A DNA stretch of 64,000 nucleotides from Mycobacterium sp. UM_WGJ (GCF_000455125.1 NZ_AUWR01000034.1:1-64000); one strand, 5' to 3'. Shown: positions 1 through 9,929, counted from the first letter of the stretch. Translations and numbers: made by a program. Notes: generated by a model not told the origin, from the letters alone.

Positions 1-1425
1 GCCGCCGGTGCCGCCCGCGCCGCCGTGGCCGTCGCCGAGCGAGGCGCCGCCGGCGCCCCCGTTGCCGCCGCGACCGCCGGCCCCGCCGGCGATCCCGAGC
101 CCCCCGTTGGCCCCATTCGCGCCGTCGCCGCCCGATCCGCCGGCTCCGCCGTTGCCGTGCAGGCTGCCGGTGCCGCCGCCGCCGCCGTTGCCGCCGTTGG
201 TGCCGGGGGCGGCGTTGGGGTCGGCAGCCGCGTTGTAGCCGTTGCCGCCCGCACCGCCGTTGCCGGCGTAGTCCGATGGTGTACCGGTGGCGCCGTGCAG
301 TCCTTGGACCGAGCCCGCCCCGCCGTCACCGCCGAATCCTCCGGCGCCGAAAGCGCCGCCGTTGCCGCCGCGTCCCCCGTCTGGGTTGCTGGCGTCGCCG
401 TGGCCGCCGGCTCCGCCGTCGCCGGCGGCCCCGCCGGAACCGCCGTTGCCGCCGTTGCCGCCGGCACCCTGCAGGCCCGCAAGCCCGTGGGCCGAGTCGC
501 CGCCGGCGCCGCCATTGCCGCCCACCCCGCCGTAACCGCCCTGCATGCCGTCGCCGCCGTTGCCGCCGGTCCCGCCCGCGATGATCGCGTCGATCCCGTC
601 AACGCCGGCTCCGCCGGCACCGCCCCCTCCGCCGTTGCCGCCGGCCCCACCACGGCCGCCGTCGCCGTACTGGGCCAGGCTCGCCCCGCCGGCGCCGCCG
701 TTTCCGCCCTGCGCGCCGTTGCCCCCGGTGAAGCCGGCTGCACCCGCATCACCGGCGGTCCCGGTTCCGCCTATTCCGCCGGCGCCGCCGTTGCCGAACA
801 GCCAGGCGAGGGCGTCGCCGCCCGCGCCGCCGACACCAGCGGCCTCGCCGTCGATACCGATTCCGCCGGCGCCGCCGACACCGCCGTTGCCCATGAACCA
901 CCCGCCGGTGCCGCCGACGCCGCCTGCCGCGCCGGCCCCGCCGTCACCGCCGGCCCCGCCGTCGCCGAACATGCCGGCCGCTCCGCCGTTGCCGCCGGCC
1001 ACTCCGGCGGCGCTCTGGTCGAAGCCGTCTCCGCCGTCGCCGAACCACAGGCCGCCGGAACCGCCGTTGGGGTTCAGTTCGGTGCCATCAGCACCGTCAC
1101 CGATCAGAAACTGCCCGGCCGCGGTATTGATCCAGCCGTTGACCATCGACCCGAAGTCACTGTTGATCCAGTTCTGCATCGACGTGTGCAGCGGGTCGTA
1201 GAAGAGCTGATCAAACCACGCCGCGGAGTCGATGGGGGTCTCTGCGGCCACCCCGGCGACCGGCGTGAACATGTCGATCAGCCAGTCGAAGTCCAAGCCG
1301 TCGGCGTGTGCCGACGGGGTCGCGGGCGTCAGCCCGACGGCGAGGAAAGTGCCGACCGCCGCTCCGGCTCCCGCCAGGCGCCGGCGTGCTGACTTCGACG
1401 TGCCCGGCCCAGCCTGACGGTTCAT
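1..1425 (-). CDS. Secreted PGRS-repeat protein without a PE domain (partial)
   Basis: The gene starts with ATG at 1425 and runs off the left edge without a stop. The first 42 residues look like a secretion signal: a basic stretch with A-R-R-R, a hydrophobic run with G-T-F-L-A-V-G-L, and an A-H-A cleavage-like site. There is no PE or PPE domain. A linker of about 70 residues (F-D-W-L-I-D-M-F-T) leads to a short L-I-G-D-G-A-D-G motif of the kind that precedes PGRS tracts. The rest is Gly-Gly-X repeats rich in Gly, Ala, Asp and Thr. PGRS tracts fold as glycine-rich helices and are usually surface exposed. The function of this protein is unknown. Long open frames on the opposite strand here are by-products of the repeat. 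Confidence 0.85.
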   Translation of the reverse strand, partial: MNRQAGPGTSKSARRRLAGAGAAVGTFLAVGLTPATPSAHADGLDFDWLIDMFTPVAGVAAETPIDSAAWFDQLFYDPLHTSMQNWINSDFGSMVNGWINTAAGQFLIGDGADGTELNPNGGSGGLWFGDGGDGFDQSAAGVAGGNGGAAGMFGDGGAGGDGGAGAAGGVGGTGGWFMGNGGVGGAGGIGIDGEAAGVGGAGGDALAWLFGNGGAGGIGGTGTAGDAGAAGFTGGNGAQGGNGGAGGASLAQYGDGGRGGAGGNGGGGGAGGAGVDGIDAIIAGGTGGNGGDGMQGGYGGVGGNGGAGGDSAHGLAGLQGAGGNGGNGGSGGAAGDGGAGGHGDASNPDGGRGGNGGAFGAGGFGGDGGAGSVQGLHGATGTPSDYAGNGGAGGNGYNAAADPNAAPGTNGGNGGGGGTGSLHGNGGAGGSGGDGANGANGGLGIAGGAGGRGGNGGAGGASLGDGHGGAGGTGG

Positions 1426-1501
1426 CGCCCCAAAGTACTAGCTGAGTGATACCTGAGCAAAGCAGAACAGCGAACTGCTCACAGAAATAGTGCTTGTTAA
1501 G

Positions 1502-1951
1502 TCAGGGCGCTGGCGTGAGCTTCACCACCGGGATCGGCCGGGTGGTGCGGCGCTGGTAGCCATCGTAGCGATTGGCGTTGTTGGCGTTGACAATTCGCCA
1601 CAGCCGGGCGTAGTCCGGGTCATCCGGCAGCACCGGCTGCGCGGTGGCCCGCAGGCGGTTGGGCCCGACGTTGATCTCTAGCTCAGGGTTGGCTTTGAGG
1701 TTGTGGTACCAGCCGGGGGAGCGGGGCGCGCCGCCCATCGACGCCACGATCAGATAATCGTCGCCGTCGCGGGCATAGCTCAGTGTCGAGGTGCGGGCCT
1801 TGCCGGTTTTCGCGCCGACGGTGTGCAGCAACAGGTTGGGCGGCAGACCCGGGATCTTGTGGCCGATCCGGCCGTCGGTCCATTGGTAGATCAGGTTGTG
1901 CAGGGTGAGCGCTCGGACGCCCACTTTTTCAATCCACGGGAGATGATCCAT
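1502..1951 (-). CDS. Deazaflavin (F420)-dependent nitroreductase family protein (Rv1261c type)
   Basis: This is a 149-residue protein of the Ddn-like split-barrel family. Members bind F420 or a related flavin and reduce quinones or nitro compounds. Supporting signs are the compact size, the H-T-V-G-A-K-T-G-K-A-R motif around residue 45, and the G-W-Y-H-N-L motif before the C-terminal strand. The length equals my recollection of M. tuberculosis Rv1261c, and the upstream HIT gene also matches that locus. The ATG at 1951 is preferred over longer readings because M-D-H-L-P-W begins the family-like region and lies just after the HIT stop. It is probably the last gene of an aminotransferase-HIT-reductase operon. 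The substrate is not predictable from sequence. Confidence 0.85.
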   Translation of the reverse strand: MDHLPWIEKVGVRALTLHNLIYQWTDGRIGHKIPGLPPNLLLHTVGAKTGKARTSTLSYARDGDDYLIVASMGGAPRSPGWYHNLKANPELEINVGPNRLRATAQPVLPDDPDYARLWRIVNANNANRYDGYQRRTTRPIPVVKLTPAP

Positions 1952-1955
1952 CGGT

Positions 1956-2393
1956 TCAGTCTGACTGGGTGGTGCCGCTGCTCGCCAGTGCGGTCCGCAA
2001 GATCCTCCCGGTGCCTTCGCGGTCCGGATCGCGGCGCACCAGCAGTCCTTTGGCGAAGGACAGCCGGTCACCGTCTCGGCGCGGGACCACGTGCAGGTGA
2101 ATGTGGAACACGCTTTGAAAGGCTGCCCGGCCGTCGTTGATCACCAGGTTGTTGCCGTCGGCGTGCAGCCCGGAGGCGCGGGCGGCCTGGGCGATCCGCT
2201 GCCCGACGGTAAGCATGCCGGCCAGGGTGGCCGCCGGGGTGTCGGTCAAATCCACGAAGTGCTGTTTGGGGATCACCAGGGTGTGGCCGCGGGTGAACGG
2301 CCGGATGTCGAGAAACGCCAGGTACTCGTCGTCTTCGAAAACCCGTACCGCCGGCGCGGTACCGGCGACTACGGCGCAGAACACGCAGGACAT
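1956..2393 (-). CDS. HIT-family nucleotide hydrolase (Rv1262c type)
   Basis: This 145-residue protein carries the histidine triad H-I-H-L-H at residues 97-101, the defining active site of HIT nucleotide hydrolases and transferases. The N-terminus has the C-x-x-C pair (M-S-C-V-F-C) that often holds zinc in Fhit/HinT-like members. ATG at 2393 gives the normal family start. It lies 23 bases after the aminotransferase stop and 4 bases before the reductase start on the same strand, so co-transcription is likely. The family cleaves nucleoside phosphoramidates or dinucleoside polyphosphates; the exact substrate is unknown. Confidence 0.92.
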   Translation of the reverse strand: MSCVFCAVVAGTAPAVRVFEDDEYLAFLDIRPFTRGHTLVIPKQHFVDLTDTPAATLAGMLTVGQRIAQAARASGLHADGNNLVINDGRAAFQSVFHIHLHVVPRRDGDRLSFAKGLLVRRDPDREGTGRILRTALASSGTTQSD

Positions 2394-2416
2394 GCCCGCC
2401 ACGTTAGCGGCAGCTG

Positions 2417-3568
2417 TCACTGCAGCGCACCGGCCATCGCTTCGATCGCCCGGTCCAAGATGGCCCGGGGGGTCGCGAAGTTCAGCCGCGCGAAGCCCCG
2501 CCCGCCGCCGAACGGGATGCCCGGACTCAGCGCCACCCGTGCGTCGGCCAGCAGGATCTCGGCCGGTTCGACGGGCAGGCCCAGCGCCCGGAAATCCAGC
2601 CACGCCAAGTAGGTCGCCTCGGGATGGCTGACCCGCAGGCCCGGCAGCGCCGCGGGCAGCGCTCGGCTGAGGTGGTCGCGGTTGGCCCGCAGGTAGGTCA
2701 GCAGGGAGTCCAGCCAGGGCCCGCCGCGGGTGTAGGCGGCAAGGTTGGCGCTGATGCCGACGGTGGCGGCGCCCATGGTGTGCAGCATGTTGATCCGGCG
2801 CCAGTCGGCGGCGTCGCGCGGATTGGACAGGATCACCTGGGCGCACATCAGCCCGGGCAGGTTCCAGCCTTTGGAGGCCGACATCAGTGTGATGACAGTG
2901 TCGGCGGCGGCGGGCGATACCGAGGCTGCCGCGACGTGGGGCCGGTCGTAGACCAGCGGGGCGTGGATCTCGTCGGCGATCACCCGGGCGCCGTGGCGCG
3001 CGGCGATGTCCACGATCGCACTGAGCTCTTCGGCAGTGAATGCGGTGCCCAGCGGGTTGTTCGGGTTGCACAAGATGAGCGATCCGGCGCCGGCGGCGAA
3101 TGCGGCGTCCAGCGCATCCAGATCCATGAGATAGCGACCCGAGTCCTGCTGCGTCATCGGGATTTCCACGCGCTGACGTCCGGTCACGGTCAACAGGTCG
3201 AAGAACGGCATGTAGGCCGGCACCGGCAGTACCACCGGGCTCTCCGGGCGGGTGAGGAACTCGATCACCACCTCCATGCCCTTGAGGACGTCGGGCACCA
3301 CCCGCACCCATTCGGGCTGGATAAGCCAGCCGTAGCGCCGTTCGCACCACTGCGTGAGCGCCACCGGCAAGGTATCGGAGCTCAGCGCGGGATACCCGAA
3401 CTCCTCGTTGGCCACGCAGGCGCGCACCCCGTCGAGCACCTCGGGTGCGGTGGGGAAGTCCATCTCGGCGATCCACAGCGCCAGCACGTCGGGGGCGAAG
3501 TGATTCCACTTGATGGTGTTGCGGGCACGGAGTTGTTCGGGGGTCAGCGCATCGAAGACTTCAGCCAC
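2417..3568 (-). CDS. PLP-dependent aminotransferase / C-S lyase (MalY/PatB type)
   Basis: This 383-residue fold-type I PLP enzyme starts with GTG at 3568. Family features are the N-terminal W-I-A-E-M-D-F motif typical of MalY/PatB C-S lyases, C-N-P-N-N-P-L-G near residue 170, A-D-E-I-H (PLP pyridine contact), and [10 protein letters not shown], whose Lys forms the Schiff base. PatB-type enzymes usually cleave cystathionine or related thioethers, but side activities as aminotransferases are common, so the reaction is open. The GTG is separated by only 33 bases from the divergent cyclase start at 3602. In M. tuberculosis I recall an amidase (Rv1263) rather than this gene in the corresponding place. 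Confidence 0.88.
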   Translation of the reverse strand: MAEVFDALTPEQLRARNTIKWNHFAPDVLALWIAEMDFPTAPEVLDGVRACVANEEFGYPALSSDTLPVALTQWCERRYGWLIQPEWVRVVPDVLKGMEVVIEFLTRPESPVVLPVPAYMPFFDLLTVTGRQRVEIPMTQQDSGRYLMDLDALDAAFAAGAGSLILCNPNNPLGTAFTAEELSAIVDIAARHGARVIADEIHAPLVYDRPHVAAASVSPAAADTVITLMSASKGWNLPGLMCAQVILSNPRDAADWRRINMLHTMGAATVGISANLAAYTRGGPWLDSLLTYLRANRDHLSRALPAALPGLRVSHPEATYLAWLDFRALGLPVEPAEILLADARVALSPGIPFGGGRGFARLNFATPRAILDRAIEAMAGALQ

Positions 3569-3601
3569 CTCGTCAGTCTGCCGCGAGATACGTTTGGCGG
3601 T

Positions 3602-4714
3602 GTGGGGGACGCCGAGATCGAGGACTTGCTGGCCGGGCTGGAGGGCACTGCGCGTGCCGAGCGAGCCGAACTGATCGAATGGCTGCTGGGACAGGGCATC
3701 ACTGCCGAGGAGATCCGCGGGAATGTCTCGCCGATGCTGCTGGCGTCGCGGCGGCTGGTCGGCGACGACGGCAGCTATGTCTCGGCGCGCGAGATCAGTG
3801 AATCCACCGGGGTCGGCCTCGAACAGTTGCAGCGGCTGTTGCGTGCGGTCGGGCTGCCCTGGATGGACGATCCGGACGCCCCGGCGCAGATGCGCGCCGA
3901 CGCCAGCATCGCCATGCACGCGCGCCGCTTCATCGACGCCGGCATCGACGCCGAGCAGGCCCTGCAGACCGCTCGGCTGTTGGCCGACGGGCTGGCGCAC
4001 ACCGCGGAATTCATGCGCTTCACGGTGTTGTCTGCGATCGGCGAACCGGGTGTCACCGAGCTGCAGATCGCCCAGCGGTCGCGGGATCTGGTGGCCGGGC
4101 TGGCACCGATGTTGGGTCCGTTCGTGCAGGACATGCTGATGATGCAGCTGCGTCATCAGCTCGACATCGACGCCGTCACCGCCGGGGAGCGCTTGGCGGG
4201 CGCACCGCTGCCGGGAGCGCGTCAGATCACCGTCGCGTTCGCCGACCTGGTCGGCTTCACCCGGCTCGGGGAGATGGTGCCGCCCGAGGAGCTGGTGCAG
4301 CTCGCCGAGCGCCTGACCGTACTGGGCCGCGAGATCGCCGTTCCGCCGGTGCGATTCATCAAGACCATCGGCGACGCGGTGATGTTCGTCTGCCCGGAGC
4401 CGGCGCCGCTGGTCGATGCGGTGCTGAGGCTGGTCGAAGCGGCCCAGGCCGACGACACCCTGCCCCGGCTGCGTGCCGGCGTCGCCTCCGGGGAGGCGGT
4501 GAGCCGGGTCGGGGACTGGTTCGGCAGCCCGGTCAACACCGCGAGCCGAATTACCGGGGTCGCCCGACCGGGCACGGTGCTGGTCGCTGAGTCGGTGCGA
4601 GAGGCGTTGGCCGAATCTGCGGACTTCCAATGGTCGTTCGCCGGCGGACGTCACCTCAAGGGCATCAAGAATGAAGTGACTCTGTTCCGCGTCCGCCACC
4701 GCGCCGGTGACTGA
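3602..4714 (+). CDS. Class III adenylate cyclase with N-terminal regulatory domain (Rv1264 type)
   Basis: This 370-residue protein makes cAMP from ATP. Residues 1-200 match the helical autoinhibitory domain known from the pH-sensing M. tuberculosis Rv1264, and residues 205-370 are the cyclase domain. Catalytic residues are in place: metal-binding Asp215 (F-A-D-L-V-G-F-T) and Asp258, adenine-specifying Lys254 (F-I-K-T-I-G-D-A) and Asp305, and transition-state Asn312 and Arg316 (S-P-V-N-T-A-S-R). I expect an active homodimer. The GTG at 3602 is the only reasonable start: no ATG, GTG or TTG lies upstream in the conserved frame. A TACGTT box ends 7 bases before the GTG, so the mRNA may be leaderless. 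The divergent aminotransferase starts 33 bases away. Confidence 0.94.
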   Translation: MGDAEIEDLLAGLEGTARAERAELIEWLLGQGITAEEIRGNVSPMLLASRRLVGDDGSYVSAREISESTGVGLEQLQRLLRAVGLPWMDDPDAPAQMRADASIAMHARRFIDAGIDAEQALQTARLLADGLAHTAEFMRFTVLSAIGEPGVTELQIAQRSRDLVAGLAPMLGPFVQDMLMMQLRHQLDIDAVTAGERLAGAPLPGARQITVAFADLVGFTRLGEMVPPEELVQLAERLTVLGREIAVPPVRFIKTIGDAVMFVCPEPAPLVDAVLRLVEAAQADDTLPRLRAGVASGEAVSRVGDWFGSPVNTASRITGVARPGTVLVAESVREALAESADFQWSFAGGRHLKGIKNEVTLFRVRHRAGD

Positions 4715-4739
4715 TTCGGGGTCCGACGCCGACTGGCCG

Positions 4740-4753
4740 GTGACCAACGGCCC
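4740..4753. promoter_or_regulatory. DosR-like box upstream of the Acg-family gene
   Basis: The 14-base sequence GTGACCAACGGCCC resembles the dormancy-regulator (DosR) palindrome core GGGAC-nnnn-GTCCC. It matches the commonly seen variant GGGACCAACGGCCC at 13 of 14 positions. It lies about 60 bases before the start of an Acg-family gene, a family whose M. tuberculosis members belong to the DosR regulon. Only one box is evident, and DosR has not been shown to bind here. Confidence 0.45.
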
Positions 4754-4812
4754 CTGTTGCTCCTGGGAGCCGGCTGGGAGGCTGAAGGCGACAGACCCGC
4801 TGGAGGTGGCTG

Positions 4813-5790
4813 ATGCTGGACATGACCGTGGATTACGAGGTCTTCACCGAAGCGGTGCGGTTGGCCTGCCGTGCGCCGTCGTTGCACAACAGCCAGCCAT
4901 GGCGATGGGTGGCCGACGGAAGCCGGCTGCACCTGTATCTGGATCCGACTCGCGGTGTGCATGGCGACCAGTCGGCGCGGGAAGCGTTGATCAGTTGCGG
5001 CGCCGTCCTGGATCACCTGCGGGTCGCGATGGCCGCGGCCGGCTGGACCGCCGAGATCGAGCGGTTCCCTGATGCCGCGCAGCCGGAGCACTTGGCCTCG
5101 ATCGGATTCACCGCCGCAGAACGGGTCACGGATCTGGACCGCTATCGCGCCGGCGCGATCCTGACGCGCCACACCGATCGACTTCCATTCATGGCACCGA
5201 GCAACTGGGAGCCCTTCGAGACGGTGCTGTACGACACGGTGACCGACCCGGTGCAGCTGAGCGTCCTCGCCGACGAGCTGCGCTCCAGACTTGCCGAGGC
5301 TTCCCAGCTCACCGAGGCGCTGCGCTTGTACGACTCGTCGTATCACGCTGAACTCGGCTGGTGGACAGCACCATTCGAAGTCTCTGACGGGATTCCCGAG
5401 AGCGCACTGATCTCGGCCGCCGAAAGCGACCGGGTGGACATCGGGCGGACCTTCCCGGTCACGCACAACCGGGAACGACGCGTCGAGGTCGGCGACGACC
5501 ATTCGAAGATCGTGCTGCTGTCGACCGCCAGCGACGAGCCGGGCGATGCCCTGGCCTGCGGCGAGGCACTCTCGTCAGTGTTGCTGGAATGCACCATGGC
5601 TGGCCTGGCGACCTGTCCGGTAACGCATTTGACCGAGGTGCCCGCCGGCCGGGCGCTGCTGGCCGGACTGGTCGGGGGCGACGACCTTCCCCAGGTGCTG
5701 GTTCGAGTCGGTGGTGCGCCGGCGCTGGAGAAGCCGCCGGTGCCGACACCGCGGCGGCCACTGGCCGATGTGCTGCACCTGAAGCTCTGA
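4813..5790 (+). CDS. Acg-family FMN-binding nitroreductase-like protein
   Basis: This 325-residue protein is of the Acg family (Rv2032, Rv3131 and Rv3127 type). Opening motifs are C-R-A-P-S-L-H-N-S-Q-P-W-R-W, as in FMN-binding nitroreductases. A Cys-rich-pocket equivalent (L-E-C-T-M-A-G-L-A-T-C-P-V-T-H-L) lies near residue 265. The structural work on Acg suggests these proteins bind FMN but cover the active site with a lid, so they may store flavin rather than catalyse reduction. The ATG at 4813 has a clear GGAGG at 4802-4806; a second in-frame ATG at 4822 is less well placed. Its own promoter probably lies in the 98 bases after the cyclase gene, where the DosR-like box sits. Hypoxia or nitric oxide induction is inferred. 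Confidence 0.9.
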   Translation: MLDMTVDYEVFTEAVRLACRAPSLHNSQPWRWVADGSRLHLYLDPTRGVHGDQSAREALISCGAVLDHLRVAMAAAGWTAEIERFPDAAQPEHLASIGFTAAERVTDLDRYRAGAILTRHTDRLPFMAPSNWEPFETVLYDTVTDPVQLSVLADELRSRLAEASQLTEALRLYDSSYHAELGWWTAPFEVSDGIPESALISAAESDRVDIGRTFPVTHNRERRVEVGDDHSKIVLLSTASDEPGDALACGEALSSVLLECTMAGLATCPVTHLTEVPAGRALLAGLVGGDDLPQVLVRVGGAPALEKPPVPTPRRPLADVLHLKL

Positions 5791-6177
5791 TCGGCGACCC
5801 CCGCGGTCTGGCGGCGCCTGGGGGATTAGGAGAGTTGCCCGCCTTTGAGCGACAACTGGGGTGCGTGGACGAGCGCGTTGCGTTTTGTCGCTCAAAGGCG
5901 GGCAACTATCCCTATGGTTCGGATTTCGACTGGTTCGGGATGTAATCGCCCCCATGGTTCGGGGTTCAGCCCCGACCGGCTCCGGATTGGGCCGCCACCG
6001 GAAAATTAGGGCAGGCTCGGACTGACAGGGGAGCGTCTACACTTCCAGCGCGGCTGGCTTTCACCCTCTTGTCCAGCTCTTCGGATTACGGTCATGTCCG
6101 AGCCTGCTTCGCAGTCGAATCTACGCCGACGGCCACCGGTGGGCAATGGTTGATCTCGGCTGAACTTCCAGCCGATT
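5791..6177. other. Intergenic region between convergent genes; inverted repeats only
   Basis: These 387 bases lie between the stop of the Acg-family gene and the stop of the ABC exporter gene on the other strand. I see no convincing gene. The notable content is a long perfect inverted repeat (5833-5907, listed separately) and a smaller hairpin TCGGGG-TTCAG-CCCCGA at 5959-5975. The phrase ATGGTTCGG also occurs twice (near 5915 and 5954). Since both flanking genes end here, the hairpins could help end transcription in both directions, although none is followed by a T-run. Confidence 0.6.
5833..5907. repeat. 23-bp perfect inverted repeat with 29-base spacer
   Basis: Left arm 5833-5855 and right arm 5885-5907 are exact reverse complements over 23 bases; the arm core is GCCCGCCTTTGAGCGAC. 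The 29-base spacer holds no gene. The arms are much longer than a usual intrinsic terminator stem and no T-tract follows. Possible roles are a bidirectional terminator or RNA-processing hairpin between convergent genes, or the remnant of a small palindromic mobile repeat. Copies elsewhere in the genome would separate these ideas. Confidence 0.85.
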
Positions 6178-8064
6178 TCAGCTGCCCTCGGCCATCGCCC
6201 AGTAGGCCCCGCGGCGGGCCAGCAATTCGGCGTGAGTGCCCTGCTCGACGATCCGGCCGGCCTGCATCACCAGGATCAGGTCCGCGTCACGGATCGTCGA
6301 AAGCCGGTGGGCGATAATGAAACTGGTGCGGCCCCGGCGCAACTCCCGCATCGCCCGCTGAATCAGCAGTTCGGTGCGGGTGTCCACCGAACTGGTCGCC
6401 TCGTCGAGGACGAGCAGCTGCGGCTGGGCCAGAAACGCCCGGGCGATCGTGATCAGCTGTTTCTCGCCGGCGCTGATGGCCCCGCCGTCGTCGTTGACCC
6501 GGGTGCCGTAGCCGTCCGGCAGGGTTCGCACGAAGGCGTCGACGTGCGCGGCGCGGGCCGCCTCGACGATCTCGTCCTCGGTGGCATCAGGCCGGCCGTA
6601 GCCGATGTTCTCGGCGATGGTCCCGGTGAACAGCCAGGTGTCCTGCAGCACCATCCCGATCGAGGAACGCAGCGCGCAGCGGTCCACGCCGGTGATGTCG
6701 GTGCCGTCGATCAGGATCTGCCCGCGGTCCACGTCGTAGAAGCGCATCAGCAGGTTGACCAGGGTGGTCTTGCCGGCCCCGGTCGGGCCCACGATGGCCA
6801 CCGTGCTGCCCGCCGCCACGCTAAGCGACAGGTCCTCGATCACCGGCACGCCGGGCCGGTAGCCGAAGCTGACGTCGCGGAACTCGACGCGGCCGCGCGG
6901 GCCGCCAAGGTCACCCCACAGCGGCGCCGGCGGAGCCGGAGGCTCTTCGGGTTCGTCGAGGAACGCAAACACCCGCTCGGCGCTCGCGGCACCGGACTGT
7001 AAGGCGTTGAACAATGACGCCAGATTGCCCAGCGGTTGATTGAACTGGCGCACGTAGGCGATGAACGCCTGGACGCTGCCCAGCGTGATCTGTCCGGTAG
7101 CCACCTGGAATCCGCCGATCACCGCGACCGCGACGTAACCGAGGTTGGCGATCAGTCCGGTTGCCGGCGCGATCAGCCCGGAGAAGAACTGGGCACCGAA
7201 CCCGGCCCGGTACAACTCGTCGTTGCACTCGTCGAACTGTTGCTGCGCCCAGCCTCGGTGCCCGAACGTCCGCACCAGCGTGAAACCGCTGTAGGTCTCT
7301 TCCAGGTGGGCATTGAGTCGCCCGGTGGCCGCCCACTGCGCGGCGAACAGTCGTTGCGAGCGCCGGGTGATCGACCGTACCGCCAGCAATGTCACCGGGA
7401 CTCCGGCCACGGTGATCACGGCCAGCAGCGGCGAGATGGACAGCATCATCGCCAGCACCACCAGCACGGTCAGCACCGAGGAGAACAGTTGACTGACCGT
7501 CATCGACACCGATGTCGCGGTGTTGTCCACATCGTTGGTGACTCGGCTCAACAGCTCGCCGCGCCGTTGAGTGTCGAAATACCGCAGGGGCAGTCGATGC
7601 AGCTTGTCCGCGACATCGCGGCGCAGCGCCCGCATGGTGCGCTGCAGGATCACGTTGAGCAACCGAGCCTGGGTCCAGACCATCAGCGCCGCAATCAGAT
7701 ACAGGCCCATCGCCAGCGCCAACGTGCGCGCCACCGCGGCGAAGTCGACGCCGGAGCCCGGGATCACGTCCATCCGCGACAGCATCTCGGCGTAGGTGCC
7801 GTGGCCGGCGGCCCGGGCGTCCTCGACGGCCTGCTGCTTGGTGATGCCCGCCTGCAGGCCGCGGCCGATGATGCCGTTGAACACCAGATCGGTGGCGTGT
7901 CCCAGGATGCGCGGCCCGGCCACGCCGAGCGCGATACCGCCCAGCGACAGGCTGAACACCGCCGCGACCAGCCGGCGCTGCGGGCCCATCCGGCGGGCCA
8001 GGCGCAGCGCGGTCGGCCAGAAGTTCGCGGCCCGCACCGTCGGAGCCGCCACCGGTGCGGTCAC
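6178..8064 (-). CDS. ABC exporter half-transporter, subunit with intact Walker B (Rv1272c type)
   Basis: This 628-residue protein has a six-helix membrane domain (about residues 30-340) fused to an ATPase domain (about 375-628). It has Walker [10 protein letters not shown], and Walker B with the catalytic Glu ([10 protein letters not shown]). Its signature motif is altered to I-S-A-G-E-K-Q instead of L-S-G-G-Q. GTG at 8064 overlaps the stop of the partner gene by four bases (GTGA), so the two are translationally coupled and should form a heterodimer. The length agrees with the H37Rv Rv1272c subunit. In the dimer, this subunit's Walker motifs face the partner's intact signature and form the catalytic site. 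The substrate is unknown; lipid or drug export is usual for the family. Confidence 0.93.
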   Translation of the reverse strand: MTAPVAAPTVRAANFWPTALRLARRMGPQRRLVAAVFSLSLGGIALGVAGPRILGHATDLVFNGIIGRGLQAGITKQQAVEDARAAGHGTYAEMLSRMDVIPGSGVDFAAVARTLALAMGLYLIAALMVWTQARLLNVILQRTMRALRRDVADKLHRLPLRYFDTQRRGELLSRVTNDVDNTATSVSMTVSQLFSSVLTVLVVLAMMLSISPLLAVITVAGVPVTLLAVRSITRRSQRLFAAQWAATGRLNAHLEETYSGFTLVRTFGHRGWAQQQFDECNDELYRAGFGAQFFSGLIAPATGLIANLGYVAVAVIGGFQVATGQITLGSVQAFIAYVRQFNQPLGNLASLFNALQSGAASAERVFAFLDEPEEPPAPPAPLWGDLGGPRGRVEFRDVSFGYRPGVPVIEDLSLSVAAGSTVAIVGPTGAGKTTLVNLLMRFYDVDRGQILIDGTDITGVDRCALRSSIGMVLQDTWLFTGTIAENIGYGRPDATEDEIVEAARAAHVDAFVRTLPDGYGTRVNDDGGAISAGEKQLITIARAFLAQPQLLVLDEATSSVDTRTELLIQRAMRELRRGRTSFIIAHRLSTIRDADLILVMQAGRIVEQGTHAELLARRGAYWAMAEGS

Positions 8065-9809
8065 AGGCCACCGACCCCGGCGGCCACCGACTGGGATTCG
8101 GCGAACTCGGCATAAGCCGGGCAGTCGGCCAGCAGCTCGCGGTGGGTTCCACTGCCGACCACCCGGCCGTCGTCGAGGACGATCACCTGGTCGGCCTGGG
8201 TGACGGTGGAGATCCGCTGCGCCACGATGATCACCGTCGCGTCGGCGGCCACCTCGCGCAGTGCGGCGCGCACCCGGGCGTCGGTGCGGGTGTCCAGGGC
8301 AGAGAACGCGTCGTCGAACAGATAGATCGAGGGCCGCCGGATCACGGCCCGGGCGATCGCGAGCCGTTGCCGCTGCCCGCCGGACAGATTGATCCCGCCC
8401 TGAGCCACCGGCATCGCCAGCCCGTCCGGGTGGGCCGCCACGAAATCGTCGGCGGCGGCCACCCGCAGGGCCGCCCACATCTGCTCGTCGCTCACGACTG
8501 CCCCCGCCGCGGCGCCGTAGCGCAGGTTGTCGGCGACGGTGCCGGAGAACAGGTAGCCGCGCTGGGGCACCAGGCCGATACCCGACCACAGCTCCTCGGG
8601 GTCGCGGTCGCGCACGTCCACGCCGTCGATGAGCACCGCGCCGTCGGTCGCGTCGCGCAGCCTGCAGATCAGCGACACCAGGGTGGACTTGCCCGAACCG
8701 GTGGAGCCGACCACCGCGGTGGTGGTGCCGGGCCGCGCAATCATTGACACCTCGGTTAGCACCGAGCGGTCGGCGCCGGGGTAGCGGAAGCCGACACCGT
8801 CGAGGCGGACCTCGCCGGTCGGCGAGGGCGGCGACACCGGCTGGGCGGGCGGCCCGATGGTCGGTTCGGTGGACAGCACCGCGGTGATCCGCTCGGCGCA
8901 GACCGCGGCGCGCGGCAGGATCGCGAGCACCATGGTGGCCATCAGCACGGCCATCAGGATCTGCATGAAATAGGACAGGAACGCGATCAGCGACCCGATC
9001 TGCATCTGCCCGGCATCGATGCGCAGCGCGCCGAACCAGATCAGTACGACGCTGGAGGCGTTGATGATCAGCGTGGTGGTCGGCAACATCAGTACCTGTA
9101 GGTTCCCGACGGTCAGCGAGGCGTCCGACAGGGCCGTGTTGGCCTGGGCGAACCGGTCCTTTTCGAAAGGCTCACGGGCGAACGCGCGGATCACCCGGAT
9201 GCCGGTGAGCTGGTCGCGGAGTACTCGGTTGATGTTGTCGATCAGCATCTGCATGCGGCGGAACAGCGGCAGCATCCGCGACACGATCAGGTAGTTGGTC
9301 AGTGCCAACACCGGCACACTGACCGCCAGTAGCCAGGCCAGTCCTGCGTCCTGGTGCACCGCCATCAGCACCCCGCCGACGCACATGATGGGCGCGGTGA
9401 CCAGCGTGCTGGCGCCCAGCTGCACCACCAGCTGGATCTGGCGGACGTCGTTGGTGGTGCGGGTCAACAGGGTTGGCGCCCCGAACCTCGTGGTTTCGCT
9501 TTCGGAGAACCGGATCACCTGGGCGAACACCGCCCGGCGCAGATCGCGTCCGAAGCCGGTCCCGGTGCGCGCGCCGAAGTAGACCGCGGCGATGGCGCAC
9601 AGCATCTGCACGCCGGTGACGCCGAGCATCACCGCGCCGAGCCGAATGATGATCGCGGTGTCCCCGCGGACCACGCCGTCGTCGATGATCGTGGCATTGA
9701 CGGTCGGCAGGTACAGCGAAGCCAGGGTGCTGATCAGTTGCAGTGCCATCACCGCCGCGACCGGCCGGCGGTAGGGCCGCAGGTAGCAGCGCAGCAGCGC
9801 CAGAAGCAT
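8061..9809 (-). CDS. ABC exporter half-transporter, subunit with degenerate Walker B (Rv1273c type)
   Basis: This is a 582-residue partner of the preceding half-transporter, the length I recall for Rv1273c. It has six membrane helices followed by an ATPase domain with Walker [10 protein letters not shown] and intact signature L-S-G-G-Q-R-Q. Walker B reads [11 protein letters not shown], so Asp replaces the catalytic Glu. Together with the altered signature of the partner this makes one of the two ATP sites degenerate, as in TM287/288 or LmrCD-type exporters. ATG at 9809 (M-L-L-A-L-L-R) is chosen over the ATG at 9827 by family length. It is the first gene of a two-gene operon reading away from the lprB-like gene. 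Confidence 0.93.
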   Translation of the reverse strand: MLLALLRCYLRPYRRPVAAVMALQLISTLASLYLPTVNATIIDDGVVRGDTAIIIRLGAVMLGVTGVQMLCAIAAVYFGARTGTGFGRDLRRAVFAQVIRFSESETTRFGAPTLLTRTTNDVRQIQLVVQLGASTLVTAPIMCVGGVLMAVHQDAGLAWLLAVSVPVLALTNYLIVSRMLPLFRRMQMLIDNINRVLRDQLTGIRVIRAFAREPFEKDRFAQANTALSDASLTVGNLQVLMLPTTTLIINASSVVLIWFGALRIDAGQMQIGSLIAFLSYFMQILMAVLMATMVLAILPRAAVCAERITAVLSTEPTIGPPAQPVSPPSPTGEVRLDGVGFRYPGADRSVLTEVSMIARPGTTTAVVGSTGSGKSTLVSLICRLRDATDGAVLIDGVDVRDRDPEELWSGIGLVPQRGYLFSGTVADNLRYGAAAGAVVSDEQMWAALRVAAADDFVAAHPDGLAMPVAQGGINLSGGQRQRLAIARAVIRRPSIYLFDDAFSALDTRTDARVRAALREVAADATVIIVAQRISTVTQADQVIVLDDGRVVGSGTHRELLADCPAYAEFAESQSVAAGVGGL

Positions 9810-9929
9810 GGGGTTACTGTCGCACATCCGTGCGGTCGCGGCGTTGCTGTGACGCTACGCGGCGACACAAACCGACTGGTCACCGCTGTGTCGTGGTTGA
9901 CGGGCGGCGGTGCCGCTACAGTGCATCGT

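Noticed and set aside
1-1425. Repetitive GCCGCC pattern as a possible CRISPR array or simple repeat
   Set aside because: The period is 9 bases with varying third units and reads as an uninterrupted Gly-Gly-X protein on the minus strand; there are no spacers of constant length.
2624-3601. Plus-strand extension of the cyclase frame across the aminotransferase gene
   Set aside because: It is a GC-rich shadow frame; conserved cyclase sequence begins only after 3602.
4715-4812. Homologue of the Mcr11 small RNA, which lies after Rv1264 in M. tuberculosis
   Set aside because: Only 98 bases are present, the Rv1265 gene that accompanies it is absent, and I see no Mcr11-like sequence or terminator.
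6069-6177. Small plus-strand gene before the ABC exporter stop
   Set aside because: Its frame runs into the exporter gene in antisense, has no ribosome site, and shows a Ser/Arg/Pro shadow composition.
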